From Neoceratodus forsteri (lineage: Eukaryota > Chordata > Ceratodontiformes > Ceratodontidae), in the NCBI GenBank assembly GCA_016271365.2, contig CM057450.1, positions 1,803,338,967-1,803,402,966 on the forward strand: DNA of 64,000 nucleotides. Reading direction: 5' to 3'. The translations under genes were made by a program, and so were the position numbers. Below are positions 34,588 through 45,740 of this stretch, in pieces. Under the pieces are notes generated by a model that did no database searches, was not told where the DNA came from, and saw nothing but the letters and a program-made list of their open reading frames with translations. The stretch's first letter is position 1. Every line of letters starts with the position of its first letter.

Positions 34588-34843
34588 GTTACTCACCTGT
34601 AACGAGAGTTAGGAATGTATATATTCATCCCATCTCCAACCTCCCCAGCTTCGACGCACAACCTGGCTTCCAGTTGCTAGATCTGGCGTCATGGGGCGGA
34701 GCCAAGAGTTTTATCACCGGTGGGTAGGAGGAGCCAGCTTGAAGACCTTCCGCAAGATTTAAAGCGGCAAGGAACCTGCCAGATAGTGTGGATGAACAAC
34801 ATATACCATTCCTAGAACTCCTGTTACAGGTGAGTAACCTGTA
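34588..34843 (+). repeat. C1 ICR right half and C1 right inverted terminal repeat
   Basis: 34,588-34,640 (GTTACTCACCTGTAACGAGA) is the second half of the C1 ICR. 34,606-34,843 is the reverse complement of the C1 left end, with C1 variants. Together with 28,815-28,838 it brackets C2. Confidence 0.87.
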
Positions 34844-35735
34844 TTTTTTTGTAATGTGGATTTGTTGGCAACCGAGCCGTAGTCAGGAGAAGGGACAAGA
34901 TTTGCCATTGCAATCTGGATTCTACCAACAGGTGTTAAGAACTGGTGAATTCTGTAAAAGCGAACCTACTTCTTGTGAAGGTGAGGTAGTATGCTGGAGA
35001 TGGGATTTGAAAGACACTTTGGGATGGAGGTGACATAAGGTACTTGAAGGACATGGTCTTTACCAGGGTGAGCCATTGTCAGTGAGGATGCAGAAAGGGG
35101 ATAATTTATTTAGTTTGTGCCTAGTCCCAAATAAGCGTGGACTGAGATTTAGGAAATTAAGGACCATTTTGTCACGAACAAACCAGTCCTGAAGCCTGGC
35201 AAGACAGGAGCTGGCGACTGGGTGATTACATCAATATCTTTACTGTGAGTGAAAAGAATTGTGTCGGCTGTATAAAGGAGGGTAGGTATGAGTTTAAAGA
35301 CTCTGGGCAGGTTGTTTATGAAGATGGTAGAAAGGAGGGGACCAGAATGGATCCATGAGGGACGCCACTGGTGATGAAGTTTACTCCCGATAGGGAGTTT
35401 CCTGGATTTACAGCCTGCATTCTGTGGCTCAGGTAGTCTTTGAACCAAGCGGTACAGGAGGCCAGAGACCGACATAGAGTAACCTGTTAATTAGTAACTT
35501 GTGATCGACCAGGTCGAAGGCCTTGGTCAGGTCCTGGAACACAGATCGTGTTACTAGGCCTTTGTCCAATCTGAAATAGATGGCATTGGTGAATTTGATC
35601 AGGGCCGTGTCAGTGCTATGCCATTTTCAGAAACCATGATGCTCCGGAAAATGAGGTTGTACTGCTGCAGGTAAGCTTGTAAGCTACTGGTGACTCGGCT
35701 GTCTCCAGAATGACTGACAATATGTAGATGTGAAC
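34844..35735 (-). mobile_element. LINE fragment, Jockey/I-like, RT part
   Basis: On the minus strand, 35,475-35,149 encodes an RT fragment with GPLLSTIFINNLPRV, then LLYTADTILFTHSKDI. The family normally reads GPLLFxIFINDLP and LYADDTVLFTHSKD, so the box has TADT for ADDT. Upstream (about 35,580-35,500) KAFDLVDHKLL can be read. The fragment lacks its endonuclease and 3' end. It belongs to the same broad group as the LINE at 51,113-53,645 but a different subfamily. Confidence 0.72.
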
Positions 35736-35780
35736 CATATACTACTAGTAGAACTATGGTTACAGGTGAGTAACCCATTT
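35736..35780 (+). mobile_element. Orphan C-type DIRS right terminus
   Basis: AGAACTATGGTTACAGGTGAGTAACCC resembles the C right terminus (AGAACTCCTGTTACAGGTGAGTAACC). It contains a perfect GGTTAC / GTAACC inverted repeat around AGGTGA (35,758-35,775). No C body is attached: a LINE fragment lies to the left and unassigned DNA to the right. Confidence 0.6.
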
Positions 35781-36172
35781 TTCTCCCTGTATCAGCTACA
35801 GAATGGAGCCGCTTCCTTCAATGAATCTGAACACTTTGTAATGACTGCCAGCCCTCACAGGACACTGGCATCATGTCTTGTTCACTTCAGCAGAGTTTAG
35901 AAACATCACAAAATCTTTGGTTCCACATTATTTTAGAATGCTGGCTCCTGAGTAGCCAAAAGTCATGGCCTTTTCTGTTCATATAGGAGCATGTATGCCT
36001 TGCTGGAAGTCTCTCTGAACTCCTGATTGGTTGCTTCAGTACCCTCTGACCCGATTTCTTAGAGTCCTTGGGCCAGAGGGCATGGTACATAGTATCCTAA
36101 ATGTTTATGTCTTGGTAGATCTTATGGTTGCTGTTTCTTTGGCTGCTTTCCCGTCCTCTCAAGGTGCTGTTA
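35781..36172. other. Unassigned interval left of F1
   Basis: About 390 bp without recognised coding motif, repeat or structure. The sequence is of intermediate GC. It may be host DNA or a decayed element. Confidence 0.4.
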
Positions 36173-36603
36173 ATCTTATCTGTGTCAGTCTTCACCATTC
36201 ATCACCTTTGGGTTACTTGTCGGAGGTCATGACTCCCGGTATTTTTCGGATGGGCGGAATTGACGCACCATCGGCGCAGGCCTCGTGGCCGGCCTTTCTA
36301 CGATGGCGCCTGCTGGGTTGGCGTTAGGTGTTATCGACTCCACCCTCCCGTCAGTTCTTCTTCTCCTGCTGTCAAGGTCACCTCGGTAGGAAGCTCAGAA
36401 GAAGTTTTTCTAGAGGATACCTCTGCTGTTGAAGCCTTCAACGCTCACGTAGTTTCTCGACCCCATGTTATGTTAATAGTCCATTGACTCCGAGTTATCC
36501 TGCCAGTTCTGTTCGCTTCACTCGATGTTGCCTGGTAAGACTGTTCCTTATTTTATTTTGCTGTGACCTCGGGTCTTGTTTTGGTGGTCTTTTTCCGTAG
36601 GTT

Positions 36604-38418
36604 ATGTCTCAGTCAGAGGGCAAGAAATCTTCCAAGACAGGGCCCCACATCACGACGGTGCCAGTGCGGTCGTAAGTACTCCGTCACTGACCAGCGACTG
36701 TTGCCTCGCGATGTGGCCGCTTCATGACATGGATTCATACAGCCTCTGTTTCTCCATGGGCGCGGGTTATCGAGCAGCGTGGAAAGTGGGGCGAGCTCCG
36801 CCGACTTTCGGCGGGTGCACACTCGTCGGGCCTTGCCTCATTCTCTTGCCTTTCCTCCAGGTCCTCCAGTTCTATACAGACCAGGAGGAGGGGCCTCTGC
36901 TCTTCTAGCCTAGCCATGCAGAGGCCTCTTTCCGTGGTGCAGGAGGCCCGTTCTGTCCCCCAGGAACAGGCCGAGGCGCCGCTTTAGTGTCGCCCCGAGG
37001 TGAGGCTCCCCCGTGTCGCACCACGTGTGGAAAGCCGGGTCGCCGCCATCCTCGATGCTATCTGTGGCGCCATTTTGGGTCTCAGTGCCATTCGCAGCAC
37101 CGTGGGCCCTGATGGTGCCGTCGTCAATAACTGGTTCATCGCTCGGCGCCATTGCTGATGCTTGCGCTGTTCGCTGATGGGGCTGTCGGCGCCATGGGAA
37201 GCACTACAGCATCGTCTCTATCTGTTTCTTGCCTCAGCGCCGTTTGCAGTGCAAGGTTGAGCACAGCGCTGTGTCAGTTCTGGGGCCATTCACGGCGCGT
37301 GGTGGTTTCGGACCTCGGCACCGTTAAGTGGCGCCGAGCGCTTCTATCCAGACCATCGTCTGCACCGTCTCTGTCCTCTGCACGCTCGCCAGCGCGTGGG
37401 ATGGGTGCGGCGCCCGTGGGAGTCTCCGGCCTCGGCGCTGAGCACGCGGTTGGGCCGTCATTTGCGCCATTGCTGATCCGGCGCTGCTTGCGGTGCTGTG
37501 GGTCGGGATGGCACCTTGACAGGCTCCGGCTCTGAGGCTACCGCCCTTGTTGGGGCCGTGTCCTCTTCTGGCACCGTGTCTGCTCTGGTGCAGTTCTCTG
37601 GTCCTGGTGCCGGTTCACTAGGGATGACAGCGGGCATCCATGCACTGTTTGGCACAGGACTTTGATCTCCACCTCTTTAGCTGTGGCGTGGACACCCTGG
37701 TAGTGTCCTCAACAGACCGGAGTCGGCCCCCTCTGAGGAGCAGACAGTGACTGCGGGGCTAAGGTCAGGGTTCTGACCAGCAGGCAGTGGTGCAGGCCAC
37801 CATTGCCCTGCAGCCTGGCCTCGAGGGTTCTTTGACCCCTCAGCGGTGGTGCCCCTCCAGTGGTGTGCCTGCATCGCCTGATTTTGGGGCCGATCGGAGC
37901 ACCCACGGGAGTGGAGGGTGCTGCTCACTGGATAGCCTCCGGGCGCTGACCCGGGGCTGTCAGTTGCCTAGACTGGCTCTCTCAAGGAGGAGGTTGCTCT
38001 TGGATTCCAGGTGGTCGAGGGGCATGGGGTCTTCTGCGACCTTTTTCCGGAACCCACAGGCAATGGGAGAAGCCGTAGTGTGGATCTCCGCTCTTCCCCC
38101 TCAATTTCCTTGAGAGGGCCCTGTTCTTTGGAGGTGAGGGACTGTCCTTCTGGACCTACATGATCCGGTCACCTCACAGGGGGGATTTTCAGGCGCAGCC
38201 TAGGCAGTACCAGTTTGGTTGTTCAGCTGTCGGCTGTGGAGTCTTCTGGAGCACCTTCTTTCCCTGTGGCTGCGGTGCACTCCCTAGCCCAGGTGGAGGT
38301 CAACGATCCCGTTGTCGGTTCTGACCCTATTCCTCTGCCACCTTCTCCTGTGCTCCCAGGCATTCGTGGTCCTAACAGGCTTCTCTCCTGGGAGCAGTTC
38401 AGAGCTCAGGCTGCTCAG
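36604..38418 (+). pseudogene. F1 gag, 5' part
   Basis: The ATG at 36,604 (MSQSEGKKSSK) is preceded by an intron-like acceptor (TTTTTCCGTAG). In shifted frames CRCGRKYSVTDQ and HDMDSYSLCFSMG give a C-x-C-G ... H-D-x3-S-x2-C pattern comparable to the knuckle of B and C. Next is a GC-rich low-complexity zone with repeated GGCGCC/GGTGCC (36,980-37,640), then an Ala/Ser/Pro-rich zone to the F2 junction at 38,418. Broken by many indels. Confidence 0.65.
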
Positions 38419-38806
38419 ATCTTATCTGTGTCAATCTTCACCATTCATCACATATGGGTACTGGCGAGTCAGGACCCTGAAAGTTTTTTTTTTTTTTAAG
38501 GGTGGGCGGGCAGACGACAGCGTCGGCACCGCCCTCGAGGCCGGCGTGCTGCGTGGCCTTCGAGGTTGGCGTTAGGCTGTGTCGACTCCGCCTGCCTACC
38601 AGTTCTTCGTCTCCTGCCGTCGAGGTGCGCCTCGTAGAGCTTCTCTGCAATTTTAGGCCTCCAGCCTGTTTGAATACATCGGCGTTTAGTCCGTCGGTCG
38701 TCTACGGTTCTGGGTTCTGCCTCCGCCAACGCCGCCAGTAAGATCTTTCCTTTTATTTGTAATTCTGCGATGTCGAGTCTGTTTATGGTGTTTTTCTCCG
38801 TAGGTC

Positions 38807-41505
38807 ATGTCTCGGTCGGAGGCAAAAGTCTTCAAGGCAATTCGGCCCCCATCGTCTGTGTCCGTGTGGCGAAAATATTCCGTCACCGACCAACCGCGAC
38901 CGGTGTTTGGCCCACTTCATGACATGGATTCGTCGGACGCCTGCTTCTCCATGGACCGCCGCGTACCACGAACAGCGTGTTGAAAGTAGAGGCGAGCTCC
39001 GCCGACTTTCGGGGTAGGGTTACTCTCGTCGGGGCCAAGTCGCGCCTCTTGGCCCTTCCTCCGGTCCCTCCCAGTTCTATCAGGACTGAGGAGGGAGCCT
39101 CGGCTACTGTAGCCTGGCCATTGCCGAGCTCCTCCGCGACACAGGAGGCCCGTCCCGCTTCCTCCCGGGGAGGCGGGCAGGCTAGCCACAGCAATCGCCC
39201 CTTGAGGTGAAGGCTCCCAGTGTCGTTCCGTGGCTCGGAAGGCCGGGTCGGCACCGTCCTCGATGCAGTCGGTCGGCGCGTGGGCCCTGTCGGCGCCGTT
39301 CGCGATGCCTGCGCTGCTCCGGTGCCGTGGGACAAGATCCGGCGTCCTCTTTCGCCATGTCTTGCCTCAGCGCCCGATGAGCAGGCATCGGCCTGCGTGG
39401 CTTGGCGCTGTAGGGCCTTGGCTCGACTGTCGGTGCCGTCCTCGCGCCCGTCCCGCTCTCGGTGCCGCTGTCCTCGGTGCACCGTGGGGCAGTCGGTGCC
39501 GTGTTCGGCGCGGAGTCTGCCCTCGGGGCCGGTGGGCGCCGGGTCCTCAGTGCCACTCGCAGGGCCTGGCGGTGCCGTTTAAGGCCGAGGTTGCTGCTGG
39601 GGCTGCTGGGCCGCCATCTGCCCCTGGTACCGCCCCAGTGCTGGTGGATTTGTGGCGCCGCGTCTGGCCCTGGCTCTGGACCTTTGGTCCAAGCTGCCCT
39701 GGTGCCTTCTGCAGGTCCCGCCAGCGGGTTGCGGAGAGGCAGGTGCCGTCTCGGGCACAGCTCTGGCTGCCGGGCCCTCTGGCAACTTGGTTTCGCCCGC
39801 CCTCCTACTGTTTGGCTCAGAGCCTCAGACTCAGATGGGCAGTCACACCCTGCGGGGTTGTCTGCGGAGGAGGCGCTCCTGTGGTCTTGTCGACGAGTGA
39901 AGCCAGCCCCTGAGGAGAGTCAGGTGGCCCCGAGGCTAGGGTCAGTGGTGCTGACCAGCAGGCAGTGGTGCGTGCCACCATTGCTCTGCAGCCTGGCCAG
40001 GGGTTTCATCGACCCTCGGTGGTGGTACCCCTCCAGTGGTTTGTCTTGATCGCCCAACTTTGGGGCCGTCGAGAAACCTACAGGAGGGAAGTGCTGTTCC
40101 CTGGGTCTCCCCTTTGAGGGCCGCCCAGAGATGCCAGCTACCTAGGTTGGCCCTCTCGAGGAGGAGGACTCTGAGGGGTCGAGGGGTGGGGTCGGCGCAT
40201 CGGCCTTTCACTGGGGTCCACCCGGGCCTGGGCGAAGCAGTGCTGATTCCCACCCTTCCCCTTGGGTTCTTTGAGAGGGTCCCATTCTTTTGAGGCAGGG
40301 GACCCTCCTTCTGGACTCTTCTGGCCCCGGTCACCTCACTGGGGGGATTCTTCTGGGCGCAGCAAGGCAGTGCCAACGTGGTTGTACAGCTGTCGGCTGT
40401 GGAGTTTTCAGGGCACCCTCCTCGGGTGCTCATGGTCTGCTCTAGCCCTGGTGGAGGTCAGCCGACTTCTTTCTCAGCTCTGCCCTTATCCCTCTGCGCA
40501 TTCTCCAGTGCTCCCAGGCATTCTTGGTCCTAGCGGCCCTCTCACCTGGGAGCAGTTCAGGCGGTGGCTGCCCGGTTCCCTGCCTCGTTAGGGCTATGGA
40601 CAGCCAGGTTTTCAACCTCCCCGTGCCGCCACCCTCGGAGCGTATGGTGACCTCCAGCTCCTCATCCCCTCTTCTGGGAGAGGAACCCTCTGTCCACATT
40701 TCTCCGGCTGCTGATCTCTCTGGTATCAGCGCTTCCTCGTGAGGATGTTGGAGGACTTGCACCTTTCTCCCTCTTCTGTTAGCAATCCTGAGCATGTGCG
40801 ACGCCTTTCTAGAGCGTTATGGCGAGAAGCCACCCTTGTGGTGCTGCCCTGGCCTGCTCCCTTTCGGCAGGAGTCCTTGCGTTTCTGGCAGAGGCCCTTC
40901 TCCGGAGTTCCTGCCCCTAGGGACCTCAGTCAGAGTATGCGCTCCCCGGGGTCTCAGGTTCTATGCCTCATCCGCAGTCGGTTTGCGCATCTGGACACCC
41001 CTGATGGGCTTCGCGCCCTTCACCGTGACTGGCCCCCGGATCAAGACTCCTCGGTTTTGATTTTTGGGAGAGGACCTTCTACTCGACACGGTTGCTCCTT
41101 TCTATTTCCACTCACCAGGCCCACTATGCAGCCTACAACAGGTTCTTGTGGTCCATGCTAGGTCAGGTCCTAGCTTCTTTGCCTGACTCGGAGCAAACCA
41201 GACAAACCATCGCGCTCTCTGCACGTGGCCTGGAGCTAGCAAGGCACAGCGAGGCATCTTCTGGCGTAGCGGGTAGCTACCAGGGTCGTGGGACAGCGAT
41301 CTGCACCAGGAGGCGGGCGTGGCTACGTCTTCCCGGTTGTCACCCTTGGCCGGCGTAGGGTGATTTGCTCCGCCCACCAGGGAACCTACCTTTTCTCCCC
41401 GCAGAGCGAGGCGGCGCTTGTCGGGGCACTTCCTTCTCCGGGGGACCCCATCTCTGCCTCTACCTCTCGGCCTCCCAGGCCCGAAGGTCTCCCTTAGTGT
41501 GTCAC
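38807..41505 (+). pseudogene. F2 gag remnant
   Basis: The ATG at 38,807 (MSRSEAKVFKAIRPP) follows an intron-like TTTTTCTCCGTAG. HDMDSSDACFSMD corresponds to the F1 motif. The zone 39,220-39,740 is packed with GGCGCC/GGTGCC. The C-terminal half has RMLEDLHLSPSS-like text (40,742), then QAHYAAYNRFLWSMLGQVLA (about 41,117), PDSEQTRQTIALSARGLELA and RRRAWLRLPG (41,310). RRAWLR is shared with C gag, supporting a gag assignment. Open stretches of up to about 240 codons remain, but frames change. Confidence 0.72.
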
Positions 41506-41576
41506 CCACTGAGGGCTAAGGGACTCTGTCCCTTAGGGTGTAAAAACAACCCCCTTGGAGGGGCTTGGTACTCACC

Positions 41577-41668
41577 CATATGTGATGAATGGTGAAGATT
41601 GACACAGATAAGATATGAAAAGTGTACCTACATAATTCTGATCTTTCTGTGTATCTTCACCATTCATC
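41577..41668 (+). repeat. F2 internal complementary region
   Basis: 41,577-41,614 (CATATGTGATGAATGGTGAA ... GATAAGAT) is the reverse complement of the F2 left end. 41,615-41,668 is the reverse complement of the right end (TCTGATCTTTCTGTGTATC). The junction is at 41,614/41,615. Its presence in an element lacking YR suggests it is mobilised in trans. Confidence 0.87.
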
Positions 41669-41998
41669 TAACCTCCCCATCCCTGGGGCCTCAGTCTCTG
41701 GGCCCCCTCCTCTGTGGCTCCCCTCTCCTCTTTTGGAGGCCGGGGTAAAGTAAGGACACACAGGGGGTATTCTCCTTCAAAGGGTTCAGCTCGTGACACT
41801 CCTTCTCTACTACATGTCTCCACCCTGGTGGGGTGGAGTTGGTGGTTGCCCTCCTCCTGTTCTCCTTCTGGTTTCCATCCAACTGTTCAAAAACAAAAAA
41901 ATCCTTTTTTCACCAAACATCTTTCCTGAGAGAGTAGTAAATCCTGTACCCTGTCCTTCCTCCAGAATAGCTGACTCTGCTTCTGGGGTATTTGCCAG
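41669..41998 (+). other. F2 non-coding tail, left of B2
   Basis: C/T-rich, non-coding. Collinear with F1 at 49,260-49,640 (both have GGGGCCTCAGTCTCTGG and later CCAGAATAGC). B2 splits it at TTTGCCAG / TTATTCTGTG; the unbroken F1 version reads TTAGCCAGTAATTCTGTGCC. Confidence 0.8.
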
Positions 41999-42288
41999 AT
42001 CTTACTTGAGACACAGCTCTTGCAGCAGGTTACACCATTAGGACTGAAGCCGGCAGGCGTCAGGACCCCACGGAAAAATTCTAGCTAGCTATCTTCAGCG
42101 AGGACCACCCCGTATCGTTTCCCGCCTCCGGCGTCAGGCGTAGTAATAAGGGCGGTCCGCCCGATTCCCCAGTTCTTTCCGCCGTCGACTTGCGTATCTC
42201 GACCCTTCGGTTCAGTCTCTAGCGTGCAGCAGCGTGGTTAAGTTCTTTCCTACGGAAATTGAATTTCTTCAATCAAGTTTTTCTCTAG

Positions 42289-44041
42289 ATGTCCTCTCCG
42301 ACCTCCGGTCACTCCTCGAAGTGTGCTTGTGGAAACAGATCCTTCAAGGACCCTCCATGCCCTGCGTCCGGTGCCTAGGCCCAGACCACGACACCGGGCC
42401 CGCTCCTTTGCCAGGGGTTTAATAGCAGAACCGGATCCGTTGCCAGAAGGCCCTTCAGGCTTTTTGCTGGAAGAAAAGCTTAAGAGCATGTCTTCCAAGG
42501 GGACTCTTCAAGGCCCCAAGCACGCTTGAAAAGAAGGGAGAAGGCTCCTTCCAGGTCCCGTCTAGGGCCTCAGACTCACGCAGCTCGGTTCCAGGTCCGA
42601 CCGCTCCCCTCCCGGCCAGCTCTCAGCCTCCCCTGCTGCGGTTAAGAAGTCTTCCTACAGATCCCGGGCCGCCATCGGCCAGACAACTGTCGCCGGCCAG
42701 GCTAACGCTCATCGGACGCCGGTAGGGGACCGCACCTGCTCCTATTGAGAAGAGACCCTGACGCCTCCGACCGACGTCGGTCAGGAGACCATAACGAGGA
42801 GGAATTAACTCAGCCCGAGGACCAGGCAGGCGACCCCGGTCCTGTCGAGACGCCCAGGAACCCTCGCCATTACCCGAGCCCCTGTGGAGCCCGCGGGACC
42901 CGGCGACCGTCTACGGCGCCCGGACCGTCATCGGGCCTTTCCATGGTAGAAGTGAAGGAGCTGTTCACTTACTGGTGGGACACCATAAAGAAGGACATGG
43001 TTCCCACTCCACCTCCTTCTCCTACGATTACTCCTCCGGTTCCTCGCCCCTCCCCGCCGAGTCGGCGGGCCGACTACCCTCCTCCCGGGAGCACAGAACA
43101 CCTCAAGGGGAGACCAGACAAGCGGAGACCTCCGTCCAAATCCTCTTCAGGTCACCCAGCCCTAGAGACCCAGAAGATGCCGACGATCGCCGACGGAGGA
43201 CACGGGATCAGAGTTCTCAACATCCAGATCCCCATCTCCCTCTCCATCCTTCTCCGGATCCACGCGAGATGCCAAAGTCTCCTCCGGATGACCCTTCGTT
43301 CTCGGATATTATGAGACACATCCAAGAGAACATGGGATGGGATGCGGAAGAGCTAGACCCGAAGGCTACGCCTTGCAAAGTATGTTCGGCAGAAGGACCC
43401 CAAGCCTGTGGTGGTGCCACCCTTGGTAGACACTTTCGTGGGCGTCACCAAGGCAGCGTGGGCGTCCACATTCGCCTCCCAGCGCGAAGAAAGCTGATCG
43501 CTTGTACAAGGCTCCCAGGGAAGACCAGTACTTGACTCAGCAGCCTCAGGCCGACTCTCTGGTCATCACAGCCTCACATGACCAGTCCCAGAGACCGCAA
43601 CATCTGAGCACCCTGCCACCAGACCCAGAGTCCAAACAGCTGGACGCTATGGGTAGGCGCACGTATGCTTCCGCTACCTGCGCATCAGATCCCTGAATTA
43701 CTTGACCCACATGGTGCAGTTCCAAAATGCCTTGTGGGAACAGGGTCTGGATGCGGCTGAGAAACTGCCGGAAGGTGAGCAGAAGGAGGAAATGCTTCAG
43801 CTCCTTCAATACGGGTTCAGGCGTGGGAACCCAAGTGCTCACGAACCGCGCATGACTCCAGCGGACTCCTCGGCCCGAGCAGCGCTTCAGGCTTATGCAT
43901 CCGGAGACACTCTTGGTTGCGCGTCTCCGGCTTTACCCGGACGTCCAGAAGAATATCATGGGCGCCCCATTAGAGGAGAAGTCTTGTTTGGTAAGCCCTC
44001 AGAGAAGATTATTACCAAACTCCAAGGGGCGGGAAGGCAGT
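42289..44041 (+). pseudogene. B2 gag remnant
   Basis: The ATG at 42,289 starts MSSPTSGHSSKCACGNRS, followed by a knuckle in the next frame, RCLGPDHDT. The Pro/Ser/Arg-rich middle includes a frame of 189 codons (42,745-43,314). The conserved capsid-like PSFSDIMRHIQENMGWDAEE is at 43,290, DQYLTQQPQADSLVITASHD at 43,518, and a long open C terminus (43,702-44,043) with THMVQFQNALWEQGLDAAEK. Gag of DIRS elements is poorly characterised; role inferred from position. The pol frame overlaps its end. Confidence 0.75.
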
Positions 44042-45740
44042 GAGGTCGGTTCAGGCCTTGTACCAACCAAGCTTAGTTCCTTCGCAGGAACCAAAGCGAT
44101 TTGTGGACGGACGCAGAGGCAACAGTCCGCCCGCTCCACAACAGAGGGGCTCCGGCTTCGCAGAGCCAGGAAACAACCCGCAGGCGAAGCCAGCGTGCTT
44201 CAACCCGGTTCAGACAAGCGGGACCCTCAGCCGCCACAGCCTGACTCCGTTCCGGCCCCGCCCCTCAGGATCAACGGAAATCATGGTCGGGGTCGCGATT
44301 GCGAACTTCCTGCCGGGATGGCGAGCTATAACCACTGACCGGTGGCTTCTTCAGTTGGTCGGAAGAGGCCACTTTATAGAATTCGCAGAAAAGCCACCCC
44401 GAGGCCTCCTTTGCTCTCCGGTATCCGGGTCAGCACAAGTCTCTGATCTGGCAAGAAGTACTTGCGCTCTTGCAAAAGGGAGCGATAGAGTACGTCCCGA
44501 GAACCAGAGAGGACAAGGATACTATTCCCACTTCTTCCTGGTTCCAAAGAAAACAGGGACCTCCGTCGATTCTGGACCTCAGCGACCTCAACGTGTCGGT
44601 TCGCATACAGAGATTCCGCATGGTGACTCTTCCGGTCTCATTCCCATGCTGAAGCAAGGACGCCTTCTTAGCGTCTCTAGACATGCAGGACGCATACCTG
44701 AACATCCCTATAGCTCAGGCGCACAAGAGGTTCCTGCACCTGAGTTCCTCGACCACCACCTTCAGTTCGAGCCCTTCCATTCGGACTGTCATCCGCACCA
44801 GGGTCTTTACCAAATGCATGGCAGTCGTGGCAGCGTCTCTAAGGAGACAGGGCCATTATGTGTTCCCGTACCTGGACGATTGGATTCTCATGGCCGCCTC
44901 CAGAGAGCGTTGTTACGCGCGATCCAGAGCACCCAGGACCTGTTCTGATCTCTGGGCATCCTAATCAACCACGAGAAGTCTCTCCTGGTACCGTCACGAA
45001 GCTGCAATTTATAGGCGCAGTACTGGACACCGTTCAGGAAGAGCATTTCTTCCAGGCGACAGGCGGGCGCATCAGATCCCTCATCATGGAGTTATCGTCG
45101 AAGACGGACGGTCCTTAACGCTCGGACACATGGCTGCGGCCATTCCTACCATCCCTTCGCAAGGCTCCACATGCGGATAACTCAGTGGATGCTCAAGGTG
45201 CAATGGGATCAAAGGCAAGACCACATGCAGCATCCGGTCAGAATCACGAACACCGTGATTCGAGACTGGCAGTGGTGGCTAGACCCAGGGTTGCTCTCCA
45301 CGGGCGTCCCGTTTATAGCGCATACCCTGAGGTAATCCTCACCACAGGCGCCTCAGGTCAAGGGTGGGAGCACACCTGGACGGGTGAAGTCCCAGAAGTA
45401 CGTGGACCCTCTGGAAGCTCCTCTCCATATCAATGTCCTGGAGATGAGGGTGGTCCTTTATGCCCTGCAGGCCCTTCAGTCAGAAATCCCGCCGAGTACT
45501 CTCCTGCTTCAGACAGACAACACGGCGGTGATGTATTACCTCAACAAGTAGGAGGCGCACACTCTTACCCCTTTGCAGGGAGGCCATGAGGGTGTGGGAT
45601 TGGGTAATCCGACACGGCGCGAATCTGATCACTGTGCATGTTCCGGGGTGGACAACACGATTGCAGGCGGCCTGAGTTGCTCCCAGGCCAGAGTCCACAG
45701 TGGGAACTTCTTCAAGAGGTAGCAGAGGATCTGTTTCTTT
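44040..45740 (+). pseudogene. B2 reverse transcriptase-RNase H remnant
   Basis: A frame of 302 codons (44,040-44,948) crosses the RT fingers (GYYSHFFLVPKKTG at about 44,515), then the true frame shifts: MQDAYLNIPIAQAHKRFL (44,683), FTKCMAVVAASLRRQGHYVF and PYLDDWILMAAS, with YLDD intact at 44,869-44,880. FIGAVLDTVQE is at 45,008. RNase H: LTTGASGQGWEHTW (45,340), LEMRVVLYALQALQSEIPPS (45,440) and QTDNTAVMYYLNK (45,512), then a stop. Activity is lost. Confidence 0.9.

Larger units (their letters stand above)
17374..34843 (+). mobile_element. DIRS retrotransposon C1, split by L1 and by C2
   Basis: Left end GTTCTAGGGACATGG; right end CTGTTACAGGTGAGTAACC at about 34,821-34,840. C1-specific variants in the left arm (GACAGGTTCC, GGCTGGCTCC, TAAAACTC) recur in reverse complement at 34,610-34,790. 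The arm at 34,376-34,540 instead matches C2 (CAGGTATCC, AAGCTTGCTCC, GTATAACTC). Removing L1 with one target duplication (6,050 bp) and C2 (5,749 bp) leaves about 5.67 kb. C1 itself sits in the YR of E. Order: ITR, gag, RT, RNase H, YR, ICR, ITR. Confidence 0.9.

Noticed and set aside
35149..35475. LINE fragment as part of element C1
   Set aside because: It lies outside the C1 right terminus (ends about 34,843) and encodes a non-LTR RT.
38883..39482. A 199-codon minus-strand open frame rich in Arg, Gly and Thr
   Set aside because: It is the antisense shadow of the GC-rich gag zone of F2; composition explains its openness and no motif is present.
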